Shown here in pieces: positions 48,870-60,269 of a stretch of 64,000 nt of DNA. How positions within the stretch are numbered: the first letter of the stretch is position 1; every line of letters starts with the position of its first letter. A model generated the notes under the pieces. The model did not search any database. It was not told the origin of the DNA and worked only from the letters and a program-made list of their open reading frames with translations. This stretch comes from Cladocopium goreaui (Eukaryota; Sar; Dinophyceae; Suessiales; Symbiodiniaceae): positions 93,501 through 157,500 of the forward strand of contig CAMXCT020000501.1 in the NCBI GenBank assembly GCA_947184155.2, given 5' to 3'. The position numbers were made by a program, and so were the translations under genes.

Positions 48870-49370
48870 TCCTTGGTTTTGTTTTCTGGGTAAATAACCT
48901 ACAAACTGAGTGTCAAACCATGTAGCTAGGCATATATCATATAACTTGATTTAATGTTGGATATCTGCCATCATAACCCAGATTTGTTGATGTAATGTTG
49001 GATATCTGGATATATTGGATATTGAATAGTTCGAGTTCGACCCTCCTACCTCCTTCGGAAACCATCTAATTATTAGGACCTAGTAAAAATCACAAGGTGA
49101 TAGAACTGATAATCATAGATAATCTGGTGGGGTCTGTACTCTTCTATTCGTCGCTAATTAGGTGGTCTACTGCATGGCATAATTTATTTTGCTTTCCCAT
49201 AAGACTTGGAACCTTAAGGCTTCGAGATCAACACTTGTTTCGACCGAGTTACCATGTTCAACCTCATTCCATACTGGTATTCAGATGCTTATTAACAAGC
49301 CAAAAGTAAGAGTGTCGAATACATCAGGTTTCAGATCCACACCGACACCTACCTACATTCATATGTATCT
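48870..49370. other. no supported gene
   Basis: Unassigned non-coding DNA of the insert; no motif, exon boundary or repeat recognised. Confidence 0.4.
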
Positions 49371-49375
49371 TTATG

Positions 49376-49625
49376 GTAGAAAGACCCTGGCATCCAGGGA
49401 TTACAAAGGCCCTGGCTTCCAGGGATTACAAAGGCCCTAGCTTCCAGGGAGCTTGGCTGGTACAAAGTCCCTGGCTTCCAGGGGCCCTGGCTTCCAGGGA
49501 ATAGGTTACAAAGACCCTGGCTTCCAGGGACCCTGGCTTCCAGGGAATCGGTTACAAAGGCCCTGGCTTCCAGGGAATAGGTTACAAAGTCCCTGGCTTC
49601 CAGGGACCCTGGCTTCCAGGGAATA
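49376..49625. repeat. hairpin-bearing tandem repeat (CCCTGGCTTCCAGGGA)
   Basis: Eight or more units of ~16-37 bp. Each has the perfect inverted core CCCTGG-CTT-CCAGGG, often followed by ATAGGTTACAAAG. Confidence 0.9.
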
Positions 49626-49639
49626 GGTAGGCAACATGA

Positions 49640-50290
49640 GATTGTAGGACAGACCCTAGGGCCTAGGGAGGAGGGAGGGAGGAGGGGGAAGGGAAGGGGA
49701 CGTTACTGGCCGTTAATGGAAGTGCATGTGACGGTCATTGCCATGGCATTGTGCATGGTTCCTCAGCGGAAATTGGCAGGTCACTGGACCTGCTGGACGG
49801 ACAACTGGACTAATTCCTGAGACATGGTCCACCTTTGCTTCTTCACACGGGCCAGTTCCTTTACTTCCTGCCATTCCTTATCCTCTTCCCTTTCCTTCTT
49901 CTTGCTTCCTTAATCGTCTTCCCTTTTTCTTCCTTTCCTTTCCATCTCGTGAATGGCGGCTTCCTGCTCTCCTATTTCTAGCGTTTTCTTTTCTCTCCAA
50001 CTTCTCTTTGATTCCGGCTTCTTTCTTTCTATCGGCTGCTTCCGGTCTTCCGTTCTTGGTTTCTGTTGTTCCCCCCTTTGGGTTTTCTTATCGTTCCCTT
50101 CCTGTGCCTCTTCTCGTTTCTGCTTCCCCCCCCCCTACCCCCCGGACAGCCCCGAAGGCCTCCTCTTTTCACACTGGTTAAACTGTTCTCCTATGTGGAA
50201 CGGTTTTGGTCTCACATACGTGGTGGTGGGGGCAGGCTTCTTTGTTTTCCTTGGGGCGTGGGCCTGGACCTAGGACCTGGGTAGGACAGC
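49640..50290. other. C/T-rich tract, no gene
   Basis: Purine-rich then strongly pyrimidine-rich + strand. Long plus frames here are compositional artefacts. Confidence 0.5.
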
Positions 50291-50342
50291 TGTGGGTGGG
50301 ATGGAGGGTGCCTAGAGGCGGCTTCCGGGAAATGGAAACCGT

Positions 50343-51110
50343 AAAAAAATCGTAAAAAAATCGTAAAAAAATCGTAAAAAAATCGTAAATGCCTCCAAGG
50401 TCCCCAGAATCTGGTTTTCAGCTAAAAACTCGAGAAATTTTCGATTTTTTTATGATTTTGCTAGAGTTTCTCTGTAAAAAATCAAATTTTCTGGTGGAAA
50501 AGACTTCAGGGAAGAGGAAATTCTACGAAAATCGTAAAAAAATCGTAAAAAAATCGAAAATTTCTCGGGTTTTTAGCTGAAAACTAGATTCTGGGGACCT
50601 TGGAAGCATTTACGATTTTTTTACGATTTTTTTACGATTTTTTTAAAATTTTCCTAGAGAAAACTCTAGCAAAATCATAAAAAAAATCGAAAATTTCTCG
50701 AGTTTTTAGCTGAAAACCAGATTCTGGGGACCTTGGGGGCATTTACGATTTTTTTACGATTTTTTTACGATTTTTTTACGATTTTGCGATTTTTTTACGA
50801 TTTTCTTGAAAAGGCTTTGGGGAAAAGGAAACTCTAGCAAAATCATAAAAAAATCGAAAATTTCTCGAGTTTTTAGCTGAAAACCAGATTCTGGGGACCT
50901 TGGAGCATTTACGATTTTTTTACGATTTTTTTACGATTTTGCTTCCAAAATCAAATTTTCTGCTGAAAAGGCTTTGGGGAAAAGGAAACTCTAGCAAAAT
51001 CATAAAAAAATCGAAAATTTCTCGAGTTTTTAGCTGAAAACCAGATTCTGGGGACCTTGGAGGCATTTACGATTTTTTTACGATTTTTTTACGACTTTTT
51101 TACAGCCCCT
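50343..51110. repeat. alternating inverted satellite with (ACGATTTTTTT)n arms
   Basis: A unit with GGTCCCCAGAATCTGG, TTTTCAGCTAAAAACTCGAG and AATTTTCGATTTTTTTATG appears first in one orientation (50391) and then mainly inverted (about 50570, 50690, 50880, 51020). Units are separated by (CGTAAAAAAAT)n or its complement, so large hairpins are possible. The arms resemble the A/T arrays at both ends of the insert. Confidence 0.8.
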
Positions 51111-51256
51111 AAGTCACCACTAAAACCTGTTTTGATTTTTTTATGATTTTAGTACAGCCCCTAAATCATCCTTTAAGCTCTGATATGGGAGTTTAGGGGT
51201 GCCCCAAAACCACCCATCTCCAAATCTACACTCTCCAGTGCCCACTAACCCCAGAC

Positions 51257-51386
51257 CCTGCCAAAACACATCCACATCCACTTTCTTGAAATCTGCTGAG
51301 ATCTCTTTGAAAAGTGGGGTACCTTTCTGGGCCAGCACCTCCTTCAAAGCAGCTGGGCCAAATCTCGTTTGCCGATCAATGATCAC
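51257..51386 (-). CDS. orphan exon in the insert
   Basis: AG|G start, reading VIIDRQTRFGPAALKEVLAQ and on to VDVDVFWQ, ending near a GT. Protein-like and phase-consistent but unrecognised. It lies between the transposase-like gene and the methyltransferase C-terminus. Confidence 0.45.
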
Positions 51387-51473
51387 CTGCCAAGGGATTG
51401 AGAGAACCCGTTTGGGCTTAGAAGAGTAGGATAGAGCAACCCTGTGGTGGGACATGGGCTCACACCAAAAAAA

Positions 51474-52462
51474 AGGTTACTTTACTTCGAGTTATCCCCA
51501 CCATGACATTTATAGGTTTTGTTACTGGCAAATCTTCTGGCATTCTATCTGACATATCTTCTGGCATGTTATCTGGCATATCTTCTGGCATTCTATCTGG
51601 CATATCTTCTGGCATTCTACCTGGCATATCTTCTGAAAAATGTTCTGGCATATCTTCTGGCACTCTATCCTTCTGGCATATCTTCTGACATTCTATCTGG
51701 CATTCTATCTGACAAATCTGATGGCATATGTTCTGGCAAACATTCTGGCACTTTATCTGGCATACCTTCTGGCATTCTGTCTGACATTCTATCTGGCATA
51801 CCCTCTGGCATTCTATCTGGCATATCTTCTGGCATTTTATCTGGCATATCTTCTGGCATTCTATCTGGCATATCTTCTGGCATTCTACCTGGCATATCTT
51901 CTGGCATATGTTCTGGCATATCTTCTGGCATATCTTCTGACATTCTATCTGGCATTCTATCTGGCAAATCTTCTGGCGTTCTATCTGGCAAACATTCTGG
52001 CACTTTATCTGGCAAACATTCTGGCATTCTATCTGGCACTTTATCCGTTGAGGCCCAGCGGTGCTCACTGAGCTCGCAGGGTCCCAGGTTGAGGTCCAGC
52101 GGTGCTCACTGAGCTCGGACGGTCCCAGGTTGAGGTCCAGCGGTGCTCACTGAGCTCGGACGGTCCCAGGTTGAGGTCCAGCGGTGCTCACTGAGCTCGG
52201 AAGAATCCCATGTTGAGGTCCAGCGGTGCCCAGTGCGCTCAGACCCTTGCAGTTGAGGTCCAGCAGTGCCCACTGCGTGCGGAAGTTGGCGAAGAGCTTG
52301 GCGAAGAGTTGGCAAGGCGGAAGTGAACATGGGAGTGGATGCAAAGGTGGTGGAGGAGAAGCTGGAGGAGAGTGAGGAGCAGGAGGAGGTGGAGGATGAG
52401 GAGGAGGATGAGGAGGAGGAGAACAACTGTGATAAAATCTAACAACCCTCACCTGGCAGGTG
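51474..52462 (-). repeat. composite tandem-repeat module, copy C
   Basis: Same block order and almost the same sequence as copy B, including the edges GTTACTTTACTTCGAG and CTCACCTGGCAGGTGG. Unit numbers differ (shorter acidic-type block, one more ~41-bp unit). Confidence 0.82.
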
Positions 52463-52499
52463 GAGAAAAACGCTGTTCAGCCCTACCTGGCTGTGTAGT

Positions 52500-52720
52500 T
52501 ATGTATATATATATATTTTTTTTATTTATTTACTTATTTTTTATTTATTCATTTATTATCATCACCAGTATTGTTTTTATTATACTGAATGATTATACAA
52601 AGTACATATATATATATATATATATTGTGTATATATTATATATGTATATGTATGTATTATAATGTATAGTGTTTACACACACACATATATATATATACTT
52701 ATAATATAGATATTGTGAAA
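52500..52720. repeat. AT-rich microsatellites
   Basis: TTTATTTATT, (TA)n and (CA)n tracts. Confidence 0.8.
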
Positions 52721-53002
52721 AGATTGTAGGTGAACATCATGCTGACGTCTCGAGTTCACCAGTGTTACTAATCACTACTCCGCTAATTAGCGCTAGTTTC
52801 CCCTTCTTATTTATGGTTTCTCACTGCGGAGGCTTCTATCCTGTTATCTTGGATGTTGACAAGATCAAAAGGCCCCAGCTGTTTTCTGTGTATATCCCTA
52901 CCCTGATAACCATCAAACATGTTCATGTTGCATTTGCATAGCTATGTAGTCACTACAGTCAATGTAAAGATGTAATATTTAACCCCGCAACTTTACACAC
53001 GC

Positions 53003-53096
53003 CCAGAGATCAGTTGGTTTGGCCTGTGCAATCTCTCTGAACCTTGCCACATCGGCCTGTTCGTACTTGTCTTTCCGGAAAAAGTTCAGATAGATC
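53003..53096 (-). CDS. orphan exon in the insert
   Basis: AG|G start; reads IYLNFFRKDKYEQADVARF then REIAQAKPTDLW, with a possible GC donor. Coding-like, unrecognised. It lies 0.6 kb downstream of the transposase-like stop. Confidence 0.45.
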
Positions 53097-53722
53097 CTGC
53101 AACGGCTGAAGGGATGGATATCCACAGATGAGGAGCACTTCTACTTTTGGATGGTACCACCTAAAGACAAAGAACATAATCATTTTTGATGATTCCCATA
53201 ACCACAACCATTTATGATGATTCAATACCTCGGTATGATACAATGAGAAGGAAAGAGCATTGTTGTATATAGTCTCTGGTCCTTTCTGGATGAGACAGGG
53301 GAGGTTTTATAACAACAAGAGTAAATGTGAATAAATACCACGTCCAAAAAATATCTCATATTATATGAAGAATCATGTTTGATTTGTTTTAGCTACAATC
53401 TAGTCACTAGTGACCACAAATGTCTTTTCGAGGCATTGCATCTCTTCAATGTATGATATAGGATATAGTTTATTGACAATCATTGGCAAAGCCTTTCGAT
53501 GACCCGGAAAGCTGGAGGGAAGGCCAATGAGCGGCCAGGCTGCTGTCACAAGACCTGTAAGCACCTTTGGGACCTTTCCCCATTCATAAGTTACAAGTTT
53601 CTACCTTTGGGACCTTTCCCCATTCATACTCATAACACCAAAAATGTAACAGGTAAAAAGGTATGGGAGTGACACAGGCTGAGCTAACACAGCTTCTCTT
53701 TTATCGGAACCTGGGGGTGAAA

Positions 53723-55371
53723 CTAATTTGGTTCATCAGGCTCATTTGGCCTCTTTGGCCTTTCATGGGATGCAAAATCCTGCCAGTTAGCGCACGACAT
53801 TAGAAGCTCACGTCCCTGACAGCACTGCTGGTGTTTCGGATAGCAAATTCTGACATGCGAAGCCTGATCATCAAAGTGTTCAGCTTGGCTTAGCCAAGCT
53901 ACCAAATGGCCCAATGGCCGGCCTTGTTCCAACGATTTGTCAGAAGGCTTTGCCGTTCTCGAACGGCTGCAACTGTCATGTCGGGTGCAAAATGCACGAT
54001 AGGTTTGGCTCTTGGGGTAATAAACTAACCGGCCAACATCACCAGGCAAGTCAAACTTAATCTCAGTTCCAGTTCTCACCTTTGCAGCAAGAACCTTTTT
54101 GGGCATGGATGCTTTGGCTAAGACCGGAGGACTGAGACCAGAGGAAGACGACGAAGGCTCTGCTTTGGCTCTGGCAGCCACTGGTGCCGGATGTTTGGCA
54201 ACTTCCTTTGAGGGAGGAGGGTCTGCTGTGGCTCCTGCCTCAACTTTGTTTTTTTTCGACCCTGGCCACAACTTTTTGGCCAATTTTTTTCGTTTGCTTG
54301 ATTCCTCGTCATGCATGTCAGGGACATCATCATCAAAAACCTCCTCATCCCCCAAATCAAACTCTTCATCTTCATTTTCGGAGCCAAACTCTTCAAACTG
54401 TTCTGCTATTTGCTCTTCCCCATAGACATTTTCAAGTGCCTCTGGTATTGAAATGTTTGTTTTTTTTTCTTTTCAGGTCTGTTTGTTTGGCCAGAACCAG
54501 CGGGTGGTCTCTTTTTTGTTTGCTGTCGCCTTTTCTCCTCTTCATTTTTGGCACCATGCCACACCAGCATGTCTGGGATTTCAGCATACTCGTCTACAAT
54601 GATCTCTCCAGGGAAAAATGCAGCAGCGGGTATGTCTGTGGCTGTTGATCGAATTTGATACACTGACAAAGTCCACATGAATTTGTGGTCGATTCGGGAT
54701 AGAATGAACTGTAACCCCTTCGAAAACACTGGTGGCGATGGTGCTTCAAGATTGATACCTCCATCAGACCGGTACTCTTTGAAGTTAAGCTCCAACCCTG
54801 AAAACTGCCAGTTTTGAAAATTCATGTAGCCAATGTGGTAGTAGACTTCCCTCGGACCTTGGATTTCATCCTGACACTGAAATTCTTGAGCTTTTCGGCA
54901 GACTGCAGCAAACCACCCATTCTGCTGAGAACCAACGGCACTGCTGGACGAAACATCTTCCACTGCAGGAAACTCACCTGGCTGTTTCCGCTCAGAAACC
55001 CTGAGTCTCAAAACCAAAAACGCTGACTGAACTTGCAAACGGGCAGGAGGATAGTCTGGCTTCTCTTTTTTTGCCTTGGCTTTCACCGCTTCTACACCCG
55101 TTTTTTTGGCACGTGGCTTCCGTTTGGCTTGAAGGTATGGTTTCAGAAGGGATGTCATGTTCTGAAGAAAATGGTATGCGTCTTGACCAGCTGCACTGCA
55201 AACACACATGCGAAGTTTGTTGCACAGTGACTCTCCTGAGGGTTGACAGCCTGCACGGGAGCTATCAGAATCTAGAATCATAGAGCAGCGCTGTTCCCAC
55301 TGCTTGTCCAAAGCCCCAAGGAGACCCTGTCCAAATCCACTGAAGCAAGAAGACGTGGGCTTGAAAATTTC
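53723..55371 (-). CDS. transposase-like protein, C-terminal exon
   Basis: AG|G start (EIFKPTSSCFSGFGQGLLG), in phase with the previous exon. About 548 codons: a Cys-containing N-terminal part, basic KKTGVEAVKAKAKKEKP, a middle globular region (YYHIGYMNFQNWQFSG), acidic and Lys-rich linkers, and a Cys/His-rich end with FCTRHDSCSRSRTAKP, QGRPLGHLVAWL and a final ERPKRPNEPDEPN stop. The RT...QGRPLGxLxAWL pattern recurs, as I recall, in many dinoflagellate repeat proteins. A run of nine A (54460-54468) shifts the frame; ten A would restore it, so this copy has either a 1-nt deletion or a sequencing error. Confidence 0.6.
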
Positions 55372-55578
55372 CTGCAGGGGGGCAACACGAAGGGAACACA
55401 CACACACAGATATATATATATATGTGATATCTATATATGTATATATCGATAATTATATATTAAATTTATATATATATATACAAATCAAAGAAAAAATGAT
55501 TAACCATTGTTGAAACAAACACATAAATTCTCCCGACTATGACTATGTATTAAAAAATGTGGTCTCCCATTTCTTTAC

Positions 55579-58453
55579 CGGATAATCGGATGATTGGGAC
55601 ACACCTTCCAGTGAACCACAATCCTCTACCGCACGTGCTGCCGGTACTTGCAATGTAATGACATCAGGAAGTTTCCCTGACCCAGGTGAAAGCAATGTAC
55701 AACTTTGGTCACCAGTTTCAATGCCCCAGGCATGAGAAATGTCTGAGTTGGTTTTGCTGGCACTGGAAAGCATGCTGGCCTGTACTTCTCTGACCTTGCC
55801 TTCATCTTGTTTTCTGCTGACAGCGGAATCAAACCTCCACTGCTTCTGGGCTGCTTTGACCAAAGCGCCCAGCTCATCCACTTGCTGCGATGCGGCCCCT
55901 GGTGTAGAAACTGAAAGAGCGTTGCGTGACTCATCCCTCAAAGTGTTCAATGCATGTCTGTGGGGCTCGAATGCATCAATTCTTCTACGGCCGGCTTCGG
56001 TGGTCAGTTGCCCCAAAGAAACCAACGCTTGCCATTCTTCACCTTTTTGACGTTTGATAGCTTGATATTCAGCACTAGACCTACTAAAGTCAAATTGGCT
56101 CTTTTCGCCAGCAGTTGTAGTTCCTGTGTATTTCTTGTGAAGAAAAGCACGCCAGGTGCCTCCATGTCCTCCCCGACCCTTGTTCAAAGCCTTTCCCTTT
56201 CTCAACTTTCGAACTCTCCTAGGTTTCCGCTGAGTCTCAGTGCAAGGAAGGTGATCATCTGTACCAGGCGGAATGCCCGAGTCAACATTGCCAAAAAGGC
56301 GTTCGGTTTCACAAACATGCTGCCGAGAAGTCCATTCTGCATTCAACTGGCAAAACTGCAGAGCCCATGTCTGGGTTGACTTGACATAAACCAACCTTCG
56401 TGATGATGAGTGGCGGGACTCAATTGATAGAATATCATTGTCCATGCAGTGGGCAATGCTGGCTAACATGGCCATACATTTTGGACTTCCCATATCTGTC
56501 TCAGAAGGGAATTTGGCTATGAAGGCCTCTGTCAGCTCATCCCTCATGCATGGAGGCGTGTTGAAAATTTCTTGCACCGCCCCCACCAGGGCGCCGAAAA
56601 GTTTGTGTGGACACCCTCTGTGCCAATCAACCACCAAAGCTTCCACGCTGGAGCCTGCCCTACTAAGAATTCTGAAAGACAGTGCTTGGAAAGATAACCT
56701 CAACGCACGAGTTGGCAAATCTACACAAGGATTTGCAAACAGCGCCCCCACAGTCACAAAGAATACCTGGGTTTGTTTGCCAACAAACAGCTCAAGAACA
56801 CGAAAGGACCTTCTACCCCCATCATTGGCAATTTGGTTTTGCAACTGTTCCCATTTCCAAGAGCTCAAGAAAATGTAATCTGTCATGAGACGCTGGATGG
56901 GGTAGAGGACCCACTGCAACATGGCTATCAATGGCCCTGGCCCACAAGAAATGTACAATGCCGCTTTCCTTTTGGTGGCCCTGTTCAAATCAGCCCATGA
57001 CATGTTTTCATCTACTTGCGCTTCATGCTTCGCGTCTTGTTCACCAATATCCACCAAAGGCAACCCATCAACTTCGCTGGCATCTGCCTGTGCTTGAGAC
57101 GATCCATGCCGTTTCCGGATAGCAGACCAAGCTTCTAAACCCGTGCCATCCTGAACTGGAAGTGGTTTCGGAACAGCTGCTTCGAAACTGCAGTACCTGA
57201 ATAGAAGCGGCTGAAGAAGTGAGTGGTGGTTCTCAATCAACCCCACCCAAGAAAATGCAGCATCATGACCCAAAAATGATCCACGGTTCAAGCGGGGACA
57301 CTGATGAGGTATCAATGCTGGTATTGCGTATTTTGCAAAGTCTGCAAGTACCAGTTCTCTGTCCCGCAGGGGCATGGAATTGTGGATGATTACATCTTGT
57401 TGCTGGATGTCCCCATTAAACAGTTTATCCAATATGTACCTCTGCTTCTGCTTGAGTTGAGACTGGGTCGCCTGGTTTCTGGCAACATTGACTGCAGGAT
57501 TCAGGAATGTGTTGTAAATAAACTGCCGGTGTTCCGAATGCGTGGGATGCCCTGCATGGACTTGAAGTTTGTCCTTGATAATCTCAAAAAGGTACTTCCG
57601 CAATTTCTGGGTGCTACCACTCACTGCCAAGCACTGGCCTATTGACAGAACACCTGAAACATGGCCATCGACAAGTGACAATGCTGATTTCATGCAGGTG
57701 GAAACCCTGTGGATGCTGCAGAAGCTGTGGGCTTTCACCCAGCCTGGCCTTTGCAAGTGAAACAAATTCTCAGACACTATGTTGGACGGGTGACGGTCCG
57801 AACATGGCAACGACACTGACACGTCAAAAAGCGATCGGACTGACTCCAAGTTTGGTACAACATCTTCTGTGGCGGCATGCACTGCAAGGACAGTGCGTGC
57901 ATCACATGATTCAACGCTTTGGAGGCAGGTTGGCACTCGACCAACAAAATGGCGCATTGAACCATCTTCTAGCTTCATCAGCAGGCAGCTAATTTGAAAT
58001 TCAGTCTGAAAAATTTTGGCCGGAGCGCCAGCATTCTCTGTTTCACAAAGGCGGTCTGGGTCTTGAGATTGAGATTCTGCTTTCTTCTCAATCGTCCTAA
58101 TTCTCAAACTTGTTTCGTCGTGCTTTCGCCTTTTCGTGATGACCAAACCCTTGTATTCCTTGGATTCTATCAATTTGGCAACATACTGTAGGAACCTGGC
58201 CCAAAAAAAAACGGATGTTTCGACCAAAGCACATGCAACTCTCTGCTGGTCACGCCCTATGGCTTTGCCATCCCGACCATCTGGACCATCTGCTTTTGAG
58301 TGTGCAGCCAGACTGGCAACAACATTCCCTGCAAAAACTTGAGATGCTGGGTTCACAAGTTCCTCTCCATTCTCCCCAGTAGAAACTGGTGCTTTGGACT
58401 GTTGATGCGCAAAGAGAAAAAGCTGTTTCCTTAAGGCATTGATTGCTGGCACC
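55579..58453 (-). CDS. transposase-like protein, main exon (putative DDE/D RNase H-type)
   Basis: A 958-codon uninterrupted exon, from AG|G (VPAINALRKQLFLFAHQ) to a CCG|GTAAAG donor. Numbered from codon 1 at 58470: SLPCSDRHPSN (Asp226), a downstream FCSIHRVS (CxxH, 252-255), and far downstream DNDILSIESRHSSSRR (Glu685). Asp, then a C/D-xx-H element, then a distant Glu after a large insert is the layout of hAT/KDZ-like transposases, though the first Asp is not assigned and the family match is by pattern only. The C-terminal part is basic (KPRRVRKLRKGKALNKGRGG) and probably binds DNA. It is the best candidate for the enzyme acting on the TIRs. Confidence 0.6.
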
Positions 58454-58616
58454 TTCAGAAAGTAGTATTCCATTTAATTGTGAGAAAATGGGTGTTGAAC
58501 ATAAACTAACAAACAAACAAGCTAACTAACTAACTAACAAACTAACCCAGCCAAACTAGGCCACTAAGCAATAGATTAAGGCGTAGACATACAAATGTTA
58601 CTTTGAATACAATGAC

Positions 58617-58930
58617 AAGGATCTGAATCATGGTTTCCCCTAAGGCAATGTAATCCGAATCAGACTGCGGGATTTTCTTCGGTAAGGTTGGTACGCAGAT
58701 ATCTTGGGCCACGATGGTTGAACAGGCTTGGTCTTGCCTCAAAGTCTTGAGGCGTTGTCTCAATGCCCCCGATCCAACAGTTCCGGGTGGTCGCCCAACT
58801 CGTTTCTTCTTCGTCGTGTTCTTCAACAGTGGGATTCTGAACTTCATGTCCGTGGTCTGGCAATCGGTCCGGCAAACAGTCAGAGTCGGAGGCACTCCGT
58901 GCTTGAACTGCTCGCTGCCAACCCAACATG
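58617..58930 (-). CDS. transposase-like protein, N-terminal exon with AT-hook
   Basis: One frame carries KKKRVGRPPGTVG, a good AT-hook, then SGALRQRLKTLRQDQ and YIALGETMIQIL up to a GT donor that joins in phase to the main exon. The start is uncertain: another frame from ATG 58938 gives an acidic SASDSDCLPDRLPDHGHEV stretch, so a frameshift near the AT-hook is possible. Confidence 0.5.
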
Positions 58931-59239
58931 CATGTGAGCGGGAGCAAGGTCGAGAAGACAGGATTCCGTGAAATAGATCCCAATGTGAGTGTACCGATGA
59001 TTTGTTTAAATCAAAACCGTTTCATACCAATTCAATACCACATTGCGGTTTGTACCCGTGTTTGTTGTGGTGCCCCATGAAGCCAGTTACATAATCACTA
59101 GCTTAAAGATGATAATAAATGAATATGTAGTTACGATTCAGTCCTATTTTCAACAGGTGTTGTTTGCAACGTTTGTTGCACCTGCTTCTCAACAATTGAG
59201 CCACCAAGTGAGGCGAAAGAAGCTCGCGGTGGTGAAAAC

Positions 59240-59391
59240 CAGCCCACAACCCTGTCAACTTGCACCCATGAAACCCCACAACCAAGTCAGTCCTCGGGCG
59301 CAAAATTCGAAGCCACAGCTTCATGTCAAGTTTCAAGACGACCACGTAGTAACCATGTCTCAGCTTCAAGCGTTCCAAACCCTGCAAAAAC
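59240..59391 (-). CDS. C5 cytosine DNA methyltransferase, exon 3 (motif VIII)
   Basis: AG|G start; FLQGLERLKLRHGYYVVVL then ILRPRTDLVVGFHG, the R-x-R of motif VIII. It joins in phase to exon 2 through a GC donor (PLSR|FLQGL). The 3' boundary is not fixed. Confidence 0.65.
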
Positions 59392-59531
59392 CTCTGGAGC
59401 AGCGATGGGAATAACCGGGATTTGGTGAGACAATGTTACATTTTTTTCCATTAGTGACTGCTGCACGTGGAAAATATTATGGCTTAACGGTTTTTTGGAC
59501 CAAAGACAAAAAATATGTAAACATCTCTGGC

Positions 59532-59913
59532 CTGGAAAGCGGTGTCTCATCAGAGTGAACTTCTAGTGGTTTCTCAAACCCTTCCGTTTGCTCCATGACT
59601 GCATTGACAGGCTCAACTTTCTCCAACATTTCGAACAGGTCTGAAAAGGTGTGGTCAGACAGTGAATGTCCCATAACACTTCCTTTCCCGTATCGACAGG
59701 CTCTTTGTGTGCTAAAAGGCCCACCACAAGCAAATTGCAACCTTCCCCACCCTCACACTCCGCAGACTCGGGGTGGCTTGTGCATGGTCTATCGTTGATC
59801 TGGTCCAACAAAGTGTCAAACCTGTGATCTGCTTTATGGTTACATTGGGCGAAGGCCCTGAATTGCTCACATGGCTCAGATGTAGAAATGCACTGGAATG
59901 GAATACCAAGCTC
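59532..59913 (-). pseudogene. C5 cytosine DNA methyltransferase, exon 2 with motif IV deletion
   Basis: Starts AG|G with ELGIPFQCISTSEPCEQFRA (motif II region, AdoMet-binding side), ends at a GC donor after SDETPLSR. CNLLVVG runs in one frame up to about 59722, while PFSTQRACRYGKGS, SDHTFSDLFEMLEKVEP and NAVMEQTEGF (motif VI, E kept) continue in another. In the family VxGxPCxPFS holds the catalytic Cys of motif IV; here about 11 nt covering it appear missing, which also shifts the frame. Unless the assembly is wrong this copy cannot make an active enzyme. Confidence 0.65.
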
Positions 59914-60019
59914 CTGTTTCGAAATGGTGGCCAAAGGTCGAAACACAGAACTGTATAATCATTTAGATTTACCCATGTGAAGACAGAAAACATATTTGTT
60001 GGTGCCAAATAGTGAAACA

Positions 60020-60120
60020 TTGTCCCCTGTCAACAAACAAACAAACAAATAAACTAACTGACTGACTGACTAACTAACTAACGAACGAACGAACTAACTA
60101 ACTAACAAACACAGACACAT
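60020..60120. repeat. (ACTA/ACTG/AACA)n simple repeat
   Basis: Tetranucleotide-like array of CAAACAAACA, ACTGACTG and ACTAACTA; a similar short array lies at 58503-58547. Confidence 0.85.
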
Positions 60121-60269
60121 CTTGTAAAATATGGCAACCATACACATGCCTTCAATGGTGTGTTTATTTGCATGGGTCTGGCTAGTAACTAGTATAAGTA
60201 TAGATGTTGCTGGTAGTCTCTAAGTCATCCCTAAAAGCACCAAAACATAACCCAACAAAGCCCACCCTC

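Noticed and set aside
49738-50284. Plus-strand frames of about 70-147 aa
   Set aside because: Pyrimidine-rich composition gives Phe/Leu/Ser/Pro strings without motifs or exon borders.
51460-52112. Open frames on both strands over composite copy C
   Set aside because: Same satellite artefact as copy B.
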